Assembly: GCF_018614525.1 (NCBI RefSeq) | Contig: NZ_JAGGOL010000070.1 | Span: 49,079 to 113,078, forward strand | Direction: 5' to 3' | From: Streptomyces sp. ISL-11 | Lineage (GTDB): Bacteria; Actinomycetota; Actinomycetes; Streptomycetales; Streptomycetaceae | DNA: 64,000 bases | Part shown: in pieces, positions 44,743-53,089 of the stretch | How positions within the stretch are numbered: position 1 is the first letter of the stretch | Layout of the letters: every line of letters starts with the position of its first letter | The notes under the pieces: model-generated | What the model was told of the DNA's origin: nothing | What the model saw: the letters and a program-made list of their open reading frames with translations, nothing else | The model's database searches: none | Program-made: the position numbers and the translations under genes

Positions 44743-46224
44743 ATGACGCCCCCGACCACCGAGAACCCCTTCACGCTCGGCGTGGCCTCCGGCGACCCCT
44801 TGCCGGACTCGGTCGTGCTGTGGACCCGACTCGCGCCCCGCCCACACGACGTGGGCAACGGGCTGCCCGCGCAGGGCTCCGTCCCCGTCGAGTGGGAGCT
44901 CGCCGCCGACGAAACGTTTCGCCGCGTCGAGCGGAGCGGCACCGTCGCCGCCCCCGCGCAGGACAACCACACCGTGCACCTGGACGTACGCGGCCTCCGG
45001 CCCGGCCGCGTCTACTGGTACCGCTTCCGCGCCGGTCAGTGGATCAGCCCCGTGGGCCGCACCCGGACCGCCCCCGCGGGCGACGCGGCCCCCGAAGAGG
45101 CGCGGTTCGGCCTGATCTCCTGTCAGCAGTACGACGAGGGCTACTACACCGCCCTGCGCCACCTCGCCGACGAGGAGCTCGACGCCGTCTTCTTCGTCGG
45201 CGACTACATGTACGAGAACGCCATCAACGCGCAGGCAGGAGCCCGGAAGTACACCACCCCGATCCCCGACTTCTACAACCACTGGACCGTCGACCTCGAC
45301 GACTTCCGCCAGCGCTACGCCCTCTACAAGACCGACCCCGACCTCCAGGCCGCGCACGCCGCCCACCCCTGGTACGTCACCTGGGACGACCACGAGGTCG
45401 AGAACAACTACGCCGGCGACATCTCCCAGGACAACCTCCCCGTCGACGTCTTCCGGGCCCGCCGCGCCGCCGCCTACCGCGCCTACTGGGAGAACATGCC
45501 CCTGCGGTCCGCACAGCGGCCGAACGGACCCGACATGAGGCTCCACCGCCGTTTCCAGTACGGGCGGCTCGCGCAGTTCGACATCCTCGACACCCGGCAG
45601 TACCGCTCCGACCAGGCGTACGGCGACGGCTGGCGCTACCCGGGCCCCGAGTCCGAGGACCCCGCCCGCACGCTCACCGGCGACGAGCAGGAGCGCTGGC
45701 TCCTCGACGGCTTCCACGCGTCCACCGCCCTGTGGAACGTCGTCCCCCAACAGGTCTGCTTCTCCCAGCGCAAGGAGACGACGGCCGCCCGCTCCAAGCT
45801 CTCCATGGACGCCTGGGACGGCTACCCCGCCTCCCGCCGCCGCGTCCTGGACGGCGTCCAGCGCGCCGGCATAGCCAACCTCGTCGTCCTCAGCGGCGAC
45901 GACCACGTCCACTACGCCTTCGACATCAAGGACGACTTCGACGACCCGGACTCCCGCACCCTCGGCGTCGAACTCCTCGGTACCTCCGTCTCCAGCGGCT
46001 TCGACGGCGACGAGAAGCCCGACGACTGGGAGGCCATGACGGCCGCCAACCCCCACATGAAGTACTACGACGGCCGCCGCGGCTACGTGGTCTTCTCCCT
46101 CGGCCCCGACCGCCTCCGCGCCGACTTCCGCACGCTCCCGAAGGTCACCACGCCCGGCGCGCCCGTCTCCACCGCCGCCACCTTCGTCTCCGAGGCGGGT
46201 GATCCGGGCCTCGTACCGGACTGA
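44743..46224 (+). CDS. PhoD-like metallophosphatase
   Basis: 493 residues. An N-terminal fibronectin-like PhoD domain (FTLGVASGDPLPDSVVLWTR) precedes the phosphatase core: FGLISCQQYDEG, VFFVGDYMYE, WYVTWDDHEVENNYAGD, and LVVLSGDDHVHYAF, which supply the metal-binding Asp, Asn and His. It probably hydrolyses phosphodiesters such as teichoic acids or phospholipids. Unusually there is no Tat signal; the GAAGGA that could bind ribosomes touches the ATG, so the real start could differ, but no upstream frame encodes a signal. Confidence 0.88.
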   Translation: MTPPTTENPFTLGVASGDPLPDSVVLWTRLAPRPHDVGNGLPAQGSVPVEWELAADETFRRVERSGTVAAPAQDNHTVHLDVRGLRPGRVYWYRFRAGQWISPVGRTRTAPAGDAAPEEARFGLISCQQYDEGYYTALRHLADEELDAVFFVGDYMYENAINAQAGARKYTTPIPDFYNHWTVDLDDFRQRYALYKTDPDLQAAHAAHPWYVTWDDHEVENNYAGDISQDNLPVDVFRARRAAAYRAYWENMPLRSAQRPNGPDMRLHRRFQYGRLAQFDILDTRQYRSDQAYGDGWRYPGPESEDPARTLTGDEQERWLLDGFHASTALWNVVPQQVCFSQRKETTAARSKLSMDAWDGYPASRRRVLDGVQRAGIANLVVLSGDDHVHYAFDIKDDFDDPDSRTLGVELLGTSVSSGFDGDEKPDDWEAMTAANPHMKYYDGRRGYVVFSLGPDRLRADFRTLPKVTTPGAPVSTAATFVSEAGDPGLVPD

Positions 46225-46297
46225 TCACGTAAGGGCCGGGGACCGTTGACGGTCATGACACCATGGTCGAACCGCCGACAACCATGGAGAGCGACGC

Positions 46298-47593
46298 ATG
46301 ACGGACCCCGGCAACGGCCCCGGCACGGCCGCGCCTCAGCCAGCCCAGAAGGTCTCCACCGCCCCCCGCATAACCGCCGCCCGGCGCACGAGTCTGCTCG
46401 TCACGCTCGTCCTCGGCGGCCTCACCGCGCTGCCGCCGCTGTCCATGGACATGTACCTCCCGGCCCTGCCCGAGGTCACCGACGCCCTGCACAGCCCCGC
46501 CGCGACCATCCAGCTCACGCTCACCGCCTGCCTCATGGGCATGGCGCTGGGCCAGCTCGTCGTCGGCCCCATGAGCGACAAGTGGGGGCGCCGCCGGCCC
46601 CTCCTCGGCGGCATGGTGATCTACGTCCTCGCCACCGCGGTGTGCGCTTTCGCGCCGACCGCCGGGCTGCTGATCACCTTCCGGCTCGTCCAGGGCCTGG
46701 CCGGCGCCGCCGGCATCGTCATCGCCCGGGCCGTCGTCCGCGACCTCTACGACGGCGTCGCCATGGCCCGCTTCTTCTCCACCCTCATGCTCGTCTCCGG
46801 CGTCGCCCCCGTCGTCGCGCCCCTCATCGGCGGGCAGGTGATGCGGGTCACCGACTGGCGGGGCGTCTTCGTCGTCCTCACCGTCATCGGCCTCCTCCTC
46901 ACCGCCCTCGTCTGGCGCCGGCTCCCCGAGACCCTGCCGCCCGAGCAGCGGCAGGACGGTGGCCTCGGCGCGGCCCTGCGCGCGATGGGCTCACTGCTGG
47001 CCGACCGGGTCTTCACCGGCTACATGCTCGCCGGCGGCTTCACCTTCGCCGCCCTCTTCGCCTACATCTCCGCCTCGCCCTTCGTCGTCCAGGACCTCTA
47101 CGGCGCCTCCCCGCAGACCTTCAGCCTGCTCTTCGGGCTCAACTCCATCGGTCTCGTCGCCGTCGGCCAGATCAACGGCAAGGTGCTGATCGGCCGCGTC
47201 AGCCTCGACAAGGTGCTCGCGGTGGGCCTCGCGGTGATCACGCTGGCCTCCGTGGCCCTGCTGCTGATGGCCTCCGGCGTCTTCGGGCGGGTCGGGCTGG
47301 CGCCGATCGCCGGCGGGCTGTTCGTCCTGATGTCCGCGATGGGCCTGGCGATGCCGAACACGAACGCGCAGGCGTTGATGCGGTCGCGCCGTGCGGCGGG
47401 TTCGGCTTCGGCGCTGCTGGGTACGTCCACGTTTCTGCTGGGGGCGCTGGTGTCGCCGCTGGTGGGGATCGCGGGGGAGGGGACGGCGGTGCCGATGGCT
47501 GTGGTGCAGGTTGGGTGTGCGGGTTTCGCTGTGGTGTGCTTTGTGTTTCTTTGCCGGCCTTGGCGGGTGGCGCCTGCGGCGGGCGAAGGGTGA
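46298..47593 (+). CDS. Bcr/CflA-type multidrug efflux transporter (MFS)
   Basis: 431 residues, twelve membrane segments. PPLSMDMYLPALPEVTDAL is the family signature of helix 1, with MSDKWGRRRPLLGG (motif A) and FRLVQGLAGAAGIVIARAVV (motif B/C region). It exports drugs by proton antiport. GGAG precedes the ATG at 8 bases. Its last eight codons lie inside the left arm of a 288-bp inverted repeat. Confidence 0.92.
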   Translation: MTDPGNGPGTAAPQPAQKVSTAPRITAARRTSLLVTLVLGGLTALPPLSMDMYLPALPEVTDALHSPAATIQLTLTACLMGMALGQLVVGPMSDKWGRRRPLLGGMVIYVLATAVCAFAPTAGLLITFRLVQGLAGAAGIVIARAVVRDLYDGVAMARFFSTLMLVSGVAPVVAPLIGGQVMRVTDWRGVFVVLTVIGLLLTALVWRRLPETLPPEQRQDGGLGAALRAMGSLLADRVFTGYMLAGGFTFAALFAYISASPFVVQDLYGASPQTFSLLFGLNSIGLVAVGQINGKVLIGRVSLDKVLAVGLAVITLASVALLLMASGVFGRVGLAPIAGGLFVLMSAMGLAMPNTNAQALMRSRRAAGSASALLGTSTFLLGALVSPLVGIAGEGTAVPMAVVQVGCAGFAVVCFVFLCRPWRVAPAAGEG

Positions 47594-47857
47594 CCGGGAC
47601 GGTCGGCCTGGGGTGGTGGTTCGGGTGCGGGGCCGGGGCCTCCGGGGCAGGGGGCCGGGACCGTATATTTACGGGCCCGGAACCCCCAATGCCATGAGTG
47701 CCCCCACCTTGGGCCCGCAAATACACGTAAGCGTCCCGGCCCCCTGCCCCTGCGGCCCCGGCCCCTCCCGTCTCATCACCGGCCAACCGTCCGGAGGGGG
47801 GAAGGGGGAGGCCCCGACCCCTCCCGTCTCGTCGTCGCCCAACCGTCCGGAGGGGGA
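47570..47857. repeat. Left arm of a 288-bp inverted repeat
   Basis: Near-identical, in reverse complement, to 49015-49303; differences are a handful of single bases. It begins in the last codons of the Bcr/CflA gene and runs through the intergenic region, including the internal CCGTATATTTACGG. Its inner part contains a unit of about 57 bp (CGTCTCRTCGCC, CCAACCGTCCGGAGG) that is repeated two to three times on each side. Open frames within it are side effects of the repeat. Confidence 0.9.
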
Positions 47858-47950
47858 GAAGGGGGAGAGGTCCTGGTCCCCCCCCGTCTCGTCGCCGGCC
47901 AACCGTCCGGGAAACATGGCATGGCCGGAAATCCGCCTAGACTCCATTCA

Positions 47951-48958
47951 ATGCACGACCCTCACTCCCCCCGCACCGGTGCGGACCTGCGCTCCGTGCT
48001 CGCCACGGTGCTCGACGGGCTGCCGCCGCGGCAGGCCGCGCAGGCCGTCGAGAGGCTGATCGCCAACTACCGGGGGCGCACCCCGACCCACACGCCGGTG
48101 CTGCGCGACCGTTCCGACGTCGTCGCCTACGCCGCCTACCGGATGCCGGCGACCTTCGAGGCCGTACGGTCCGCGCTGGCTGCGTTCCGCGACCGGCTTC
48201 CGGACTGGGCGCCCGCCACGCACGTGGACGTGGGGGGCGGTACGGGCGCCGCGACCTGGGCGGTGGCGGACGTCTGGTCGGAGGACGAGCACCGCACGAC
48301 GGTCCTGGACTGGGCGGAACCCGCGCTGTCGCTGGGTGCGGAGCTGGCGCGCGGGGCGTCGTCCGAGGCGCTGCGCACGGCCGAGTGGCGGCGCCAGACC
48401 ATCGGGGACAAGCTCGTCATCCCGGACGCCGACCTCGTGACCATCTCCTACGTGCTCGGTGAGCTCACCGAGGCCGACCGCCGCTCGGTGACCGACGAGG
48501 CCGCCCGCGCCGCGCGGGCCGTGCTGGTGATCGAACCGGGCACCCCTGACGGCTACCTCCGCGTCATCGAGGCCCGCGACCGCCTGATCGCCGCCGGTTT
48601 CCGCGTCGTCGCGCCGTGCCCGCACAGCGCGGCCTGCCCGATAGAGCCGGGCACGGACTGGTGCCACTTCTCGGCCCGGGTGAGCCGCTCCTCCCTCCAC
48701 CGGCAGGTGAAGGGAGGCTCCCTGGCGTACGAGGACGAGAAGTTCTCCTACGTGGCGGCGGTACGCGACCTCGACGTCCCGCCCGCGCCCGCCCGCGTCA
48801 TCCGCAGGCCCCAGATCCGCAAGGGCCAGGTGCTGCTCGACCTGTGCGTCCCGGACGACGCCCTGGTCCGCGAAACGGTGACCAAGGGCCGCCACGGCCC
48901 CCTCTACAAGTCCGCCCGCGACACGGACTGGGGAGACCCCTGGCCCCCCGAGGCCTAA
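47951..48958 (+). CDS. Rsm22-family putative ribosomal small-subunit methyltransferase
   Basis: 335 residues. SAM-binding motif HVDVGGGTGAATWAVAD (about 96-112), acidic TVLDWAEPALSLG, and the VLVIEPGTPDGY post-motif. In the C-terminal part, cysteines in CPHSAACPI and DWCHFSARVSR match the Fe-S type motif known from mitochondrial Rsm22/METTL17. In that family the protein helps assemble the small ribosomal subunit; bacterial roles are little studied. It is enclosed by the 288-bp inverted repeat. Confidence 0.85.
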   Translation: MHDPHSPRTGADLRSVLATVLDGLPPRQAAQAVERLIANYRGRTPTHTPVLRDRSDVVAYAAYRMPATFEAVRSALAAFRDRLPDWAPATHVDVGGGTGAATWAVADVWSEDEHRTTVLDWAEPALSLGAELARGASSEALRTAEWRRQTIGDKLVIPDADLVTISYVLGELTEADRRSVTDEAARAARAVLVIEPGTPDGYLRVIEARDRLIAAGFRVVAPCPHSAACPIEPGTDWCHFSARVSRSSLHRQVKGGSLAYEDEKFSYVAAVRDLDVPPAPARVIRRPQIRKGQVLLDLCVPDDALVRETVTKGRHGPLYKSARDTDWGDPWPPEA

Positions 48959-49014
48959 TCCCTCATCCCTCCTGGTTCCGGGCGACCCATGTCTTTCATC
49001 TCGCCCTCCGGTTC

Positions 49015-49303
49015 CCCCCTCCGGACGGTTGGGTGGCGATGAGACGGGAGGGGTCGGGGCCTCCCCCTTCTCCCCCTCCGGACGGTTGGGTGGCGATGAG
49101 ACGGGAGGGGTCGGGGCCGCAGGGGCAGGGGGCCGGGACGCTTACGTGTATTTGCGGGCCCAAGGTGGGGGCACTCATGGCATTGGGGGTTCCGGGCCCG
49201 TAAATATACGGTCCCGGCCCCCTGCCCCGGAGGCCCCGGCCCCGCACCCCGAACCACCACCCCAGGCCGACCGTCCCGGTCACCCCTCGCCCGCCGCAGG
49301 CGC
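49015..49303. repeat. Right arm of the 288-bp inverted repeat
   Basis: Reverse-complement copy of 47570-47857. It covers the end of the dimethylargininase-like gene (stop at 49280) and the space to the Rsm22-like gene. Both genes flanking the arms end in the same Ala-Ala-Gly-Glu-Gly because their last codons lie in the repeat. Confidence 0.9.
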
Positions 49304-50191
49304 ACCCGCACCCGCACGCCAAGGCCGCAACTCCTGCGTACAGCACTTCACACTGCCGCCCCCCTTCAGCAACTCCCCCAGATCCAGCCCCATCGGCTCG
49401 TACCCCCGCTCCCGCAACGGCCCGAACAACCCCACCGCCGCCTGCGGCAAGAGCACATGCCGGCCGTCGCACACCGCGTTGAGGCCCAGCGCCGACGCGT
49501 CCTCCTCCGTCGCGATCAGCGCGTCGGGGAAGAGGCGTTCCAGCACCGCCCGGCTGCCCGGCGAGAACGCGCCGGGGTAGTACATGACCTCGTCCCCGTC
49601 GAGCACGGACAGCGCCGTGTCCAGGTGGTAGTAGCGCGGGTCGATCAGATCGAGCCCGATGACCGGCCGTCCGAAGAACTCCTGGGCCTCGGGGTGCGAG
49701 AGCGGACTGCTGCGGAAGCCGCGCCCGGCCAGCAGCCAGGACGCGGTGACGGCGAAGTCGCCCTCGCCCTCGTTGATGTGTTCCGGTTCGAGCACGTCGC
49801 GGTATCCGTGCGCGCGGAACCACTCCGCGTGCACCGCCGCCTCCGCCGCCCGTTCGGGGTGGGCGAAGCGGGCGCCGAGCACCCGGCCGTCGACGACCGT
49901 GGCGCCGTTGGCGGCGAAGACCATGTCGGGCAGGTCGGGCCGGGGCGTGAGCTCCTCGACGGTGTGGCCGAGGGCGCGGTAGCGGTCGCGCAGGTCCTCC
50001 CACTGAGCGAGGGCGAGCGGGAGATCGACCGGTTTGCTGGGGTCCATCCACGGGTTGATCGAGTACGTGACCCGGAAATGCGTCGGCGGGCACATCAGAT
50101 AGCGCCGCGGGGTGGCCTCGCGCGGCGGGGCGGCGGAGTTCCGCCGGGCCGGGACGAGGTGTGGTGCGGTGGGGCGTGGTGCGGTACGCAA
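49280..50191 (-). CDS. Dimethylargininase/amidinotransferase-family hydrolase (DDAH-like)
   Basis: 303 residues from TTG 50191, which follows GAGGAG at 6 bases; an ATG at 50275 has weaker support. Guanidino-group-modifying fold: MCPPTHFRVTYSINPWM, DMVFAANGATVVDG, NEGEGDFAV (Glu), YYHLDTALSVLDGDEVMYYP (His) and the nucleophile Cys about 283/284 in GGSVKCCTQEL. The enzyme would hydrolyse N-methylated arginine to citrulline, or a related guanidine. The C-terminal AGAGAPAAGEG is encoded in the right repeat arm. Confidence 0.87.
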   Translation of the reverse strand: MRTAPRPTAPHLVPARRNSAAPPREATPRRYLMCPPTHFRVTYSINPWMDPSKPVDLPLALAQWEDLRDRYRALGHTVEELTPRPDLPDMVFAANGATVVDGRVLGARFAHPERAAEAAVHAEWFRAHGYRDVLEPEHINEGEGDFAVTASWLLAGRGFRSSPLSHPEAQEFFGRPVIGLDLIDPRYYHLDTALSVLDGDEVMYYPGAFSPGSRAVLERLFPDALIATEEDASALGLNAVCDGRHVLLPQAAVGLFGPLRERGYEPMGLDLGELLKGGGSVKCCTQELRPWRAGAGAPAAGEG

Positions 50192-50306
50192 GGAGTGCTC
50201 CTCACGGTGGCGTTGGGCACGTACGGGGTTGTCGTACGTGCCCAAATCGTCCTCGCTCCACGGGCTTTGGCGCATGAACCGTACGGGTGGTTTACCCGTG
50301 GCACGC

Positions 50307-50489
50307 TCACGCGCCGGAGGTTCCGCTTCGTCCCTCCCGCAACTTCCGCAGCAGCTCTCGCTTCTGCGCGTTGGCGTCCGTACCGCCCCCTGCGCGTCCT
50401 CCGCGCCCGCCGCCGCGGAGGGCGGTGCGGGAGAGGTTGCTGCGGGTGCCGCCGACTCCGAGCATGCCGCCCGCGCTGCCCTTGGTCAT
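50307..50489 (-). CDS. DUF6243-like small basic protein
   Basis: 60 residues: TKGSAGGMLGVGGTRSNLSR, a Gly/Arg stretch and a short helix KRELLRKLREG. The pattern fits the small actinobacterial DUF6243 family, of unknown function. GGAGGAG lies 5 bases before the ATG. It is divergent from the TetR regulator, and the shared region holds three operators, so it is probably repressed by it. Confidence 0.7.
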   Translation of the reverse strand: MTKGSAGGMLGVGGTRSNLSRTALRGGGRGGRAGGGTDANAQKRELLRKLREGRSGTSGA

Positions 50490-50511
50490 GGGGTGCTCCT
50501 CCCTGTTGTGC

Positions 50512-50580
50512 GAGACGTATCGTCTCGCTCCGCTTCTTAGATTGAACGAGACGGTTCGTCTTGTCAAGACGATACGTCTC
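50512..50580. promoter_or_regulatory. Three TetR-type operators
   Basis: Three 15-bp palindromes follow the rule RAGACG-NNN-CGTCTY: 50512-50526 (GAGACGTATCGTCTC), 50548-50562 (GAGACGGTTCGTCTT) and 50566-50580 (AAGACGATACGTCTC). They fill the divergent promoter region between the DUF6243-like gene and the TetR gene. Confidence 0.8.
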
Positions 50581-50605
50581 GCCTTTGTCTCGCTAGGATG
50601 CGGCC

Positions 50606-51220
50606 ATGGCCAACACGACGCCCCCGCCCAAGACCCCCGACGCCACCCGCCGCAGCGAGCGTTCCCGCCGCGCGATCCTCGACGCGGCCCTCGAACTCGT
50701 CGGTGAGGACGGCTTCTCCAAGCTCACGATCGAGGCCATCGCCGCCCGCGCGGGCGTGGGCAAGCAGACGATCTACCGCTGGTGGCCCTCCAAGGCCGCC
50801 GTCCTCTTCGAGGCGTGCGTCCCCGAGGGCGTCGACAGCCCGGCCGAGGTGGAGCTGCCCGACACCGGCGACCTGGAGGCCGACCTCAAGCTCGTCCTGC
50901 GGGCCACGGTGGACGAGCTCGTCAGCGAGCGCCTGGACGCCGCCACCCGCGCCCTGACCGCCGAGACCCAGAACGACCCCGAGCTCGGCCGCGCCTTCAC
51001 CGAGCGGATCCTCGAACCTCAGCTCCAGGCGTACGTGCGCCGGCTGCGGTCCGCGCAGCTCGCCGGGCAGGTGGCCGAGGACATCGACCTCCGCGTCGCC
51101 CTCGAACTGCTGGTCGGGCCGCTCTTCCACCGCTGGCTGACCCGCACCCGACCGCTCACCCACGACTACGCGGACACCGTGGTCGAGCTGACGCTGCGGG
51201 GGCTCACCCCGCGCCGATGA
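50606..51220 (+). CDS. TetR-family transcriptional regulator
   Basis: 204 residues. The N-terminal helix-turn-helix is canonical (RRAILDAALELVGEDGFSKL, TIEAIAARAGVGKQTIYRWW), followed by a C-terminal TetR_C-type ligand domain (LELLVGPLFHRWLTRTRPL). It probably binds the three palindromes upstream and represses itself and the divergent DUF6243-like gene. Confidence 0.93.
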   Translation: MANTTPPPKTPDATRRSERSRRAILDAALELVGEDGFSKLTIEAIAARAGVGKQTIYRWWPSKAAVLFEACVPEGVDSPAEVELPDTGDLEADLKLVLRATVDELVSERLDAATRALTAETQNDPELGRAFTERILEPQLQAYVRRLRSAQLAGQVAEDIDLRVALELLVGPLFHRWLTRTRPLTHDYADTVVELTLRGLTPRR

Positions 51221-51337
51221 CGCGCCCGCACCCGCGCGAGCGGTCGGTCTCACACCTCCTGGATACGTCCGACGGTCACACCAGGCGCCGGATGGTGGCA
51301 GCATTGACCGCAGACCGCGGTCGAAGTGAGGGGATAG

Positions 51338-52066
51338 ATGGAACGCAAGAGCAGGTTCTCCCAGTGGCTGCGCCGTCCCAGGAGCGGAGCGGGCGGCGAG
51401 AGGGACGCGGACGCGGCATCGGAGGCCGCCCGCGAGGAACTGCTCCTGGCCGCGGCAGCCGCGGGCTTCCCGCTGGCCCCGGCGGCGCACCCGTCCGGGT
51501 ACGGCTGTTCCTGTGAGCGCATCGGCTGTCCGACGCCCGGCCGCCACCCCGTCTCGTTCGCCTGGCAGACCCTCGCCACCACGGACGCCGAGAAGGTCAC
51601 CAAATGGCTGCGCGCCCAGCCGGAGGCCAACTTCGTCACCGCCACCGGCATCGCGCACGACGTCCTGGACGTTCCCGTCGAGGCCGGCCGGCAGGCGCTG
51701 GACCGGCTGACGGCCGCCGGCATCGAGGTCGGGCCGATCGCGACGGTCGCGCCCGACCGCATGCTGTTCTTCACCGCCACCCGCGGCACCCCGGACGACG
51801 AGGACGAGTGGTGGCCGTGCGAGCTGGACTGCCATCCCGAGACCATGGACGAACACCCGGGCCTGCGCTGGCACTGCCGCGGCAGCTATGTGCTGCTGGC
51901 GCCCTCCCGGCTGCCGGACGACGGGCAGGTGGCCTGGCTGCGCGGCCCCGAGCGGCCGCTGCCCGACCCGCTGACCCTCCTGGAGACCCTCACCGACGCC
52001 TGCGCGCAGTACGCGGGGCAGCGCCCGGACCACCACGAGTCGGCCGCCTGGCCGATCGGGCGCTGA
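51338..52066 (+). CDS. Bifunctional primase/polymerase (prim-pol) domain protein
   Basis: 242 residues. After a basic start the protein has the actinobacterial prim-pol N-domain layout: AAGFPLAPAAHPSGYGCSCE, CPTPGRHPVSFAWQTLATTD, ANFVTATGIAHDVLDVPVEA (catalytic Asp region) and LRWHCRGSYVLLAPSRLPDD. Many Streptomyces carry such stand-alone copies on the chromosome; role in replication or repair is unproven. Two cysteine pairs may bind zinc. Confidence 0.75.
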   Translation: MERKSRFSQWLRRPRSGAGGERDADAASEAAREELLLAAAAAGFPLAPAAHPSGYGCSCERIGCPTPGRHPVSFAWQTLATTDAEKVTKWLRAQPEANFVTATGIAHDVLDVPVEAGRQALDRLTAAGIEVGPIATVAPDRMLFFTATRGTPDDEDEWWPCELDCHPETMDEHPGLRWHCRGSYVLLAPSRLPDDGQVAWLRGPERPLPDPLTLLETLTDACAQYAGQRPDHHESAAWPIGR

Positions 52067-52105
52067 GCCGGTCCCGTACGGACCGCCGGTCCCGCCGTAC
52101 GGCCG

Positions 52106-53089
52106 CTACTCGCCCTGGACCGCCGTCACGCTTTCGATGCGGTTGAGGAAGACGGCCCGCCCGCCCGCGCCCTTCGCCGGGACCCGCACCGCCGACTCCG
52201 AGACCCGGGTGTAGGTGACGGACTTCGTCAGCTCGCCGGTGAGCAGCGGCTTCGTCCGCGGGTCGGTGACGGCGGGCCGCAGGCCCTTGGCCATGGTCCG
52301 CCGCTCGCGGTGGTGCGCGGTGAAGAAGACCAGCGCGCCGCCGTCCTCGGTGCGCAGCGCCGGGGCGGGGAACGCCGGCGCCTTCTCCGGAGTGTCGATG
52401 TACTCCGTCCAGAACGTCGGCGTCCGCCGGAGCCCGTCGCGTTCCGCGCGCAGCTGGGTGGTCCGCGGGCCGGGCGCGAAGACGTCGCCGTCGCCGGTGC
52501 GCAGATAGTCGGTGTAGGCGCCGCTCACCGCGTCCGGGGCCGTGGCCAGGCCCGGGTCCTTGCCCTTGGCGGCCGGGACGGCCTCGGCGTAACCGTCCTT
52601 GTCGGTGGCGAACTTCGGCACCTTGTCGGTGCTGAGGATCGACAGGTAGGCGGCCTTCCAGGGTTCCTTCGCCCCGCCGCGCAGGAAGACCACGAACCAG
52701 CGGTTGCGGTCGCGGTTGCTGCGGGTGTCGGCGAGGAAGAACTTCGGCCAGCCGGCCTGCTGGGGGATGGTGAAGCGCGCGTCGTCCAGGACGAGGGAGG
52801 GGTACTTCGGGTTGCCGCCAGGCGTCAGCGCGCTCTGCGTCCGCATGTCGGCGTGGCCTATCTCGGCCAGCGGACCGCTCTCGACCCGGTCGATGACCTT
52901 CGGGTCGAGATTGCGGTACGCCTCGTTGTAGCCGTCGTTGAAGTGCTTGAGGACCTCGGCGGCCTCAGCCCTGTCCACCGCCGGAATGATCTCCCGCTCG
53001 CCGTGCACCGTCACGCACCCGGTCACCGCCGTCAGCAGCGCCGTCAGCGCCACCGGAGCGGTCATCGGTCGACGGGGCCGGCGTCTCAT
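52106..53089 (-). CDS. Lipoprotein of unknown function
   Basis: 327 residues. A lipoprotein signal (ALTALLTAVTGC, Cys about 25) leads an extracellular domain beginning AAEVLKHFNDGYNEAYRNLD, a layout seen in actinobacterial DUF8094-type lipoproteins. Its 5' end overlaps the 3' end of efeU by 125 bp in another frame. A later in-frame ATG at 53065 would shorten but not remove the overlap. Whether it takes part in iron uptake is unknown; it is the fourth gene of that transcription unit. Confidence 0.7.
   Translation of the reverse strand: MRRRPRRPMTAPVALTALLTAVTGCVTVHGEREIIPAVDRAEAAEVLKHFNDGYNEAYRNLDPKVIDRVESGPLAEIGHADMRTQSALTPGGNPKYPSLVLDDARFTIPQQAGWPKFFLADTRSNRDRNRWFVVFLRGGAKEPWKAAYLSILSTDKVPKFATDKDGYAEAVPAAKGKDPGLATAPDAVSGAYTDYLRTGDGDVFAPGPRTTQLRAERDGLRRTPTFWTEYIDTPEKAPAFPAPALRTEDGGALVFFTAHHRERRTMAKGLRPAVTDPRTKPLLTGELTKSVTYTRVSESAVRVPAKGAGGRAVFLNRIESVTAVQGE

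Noticed and set aside
47600..47950. Open frames on both strands within the 288-bp inverted repeat
   Set aside because: They are the same sequence read twice and consist of Pro/Gly/Arg-rich peptide without start sites; a product of the repeat, not genes.
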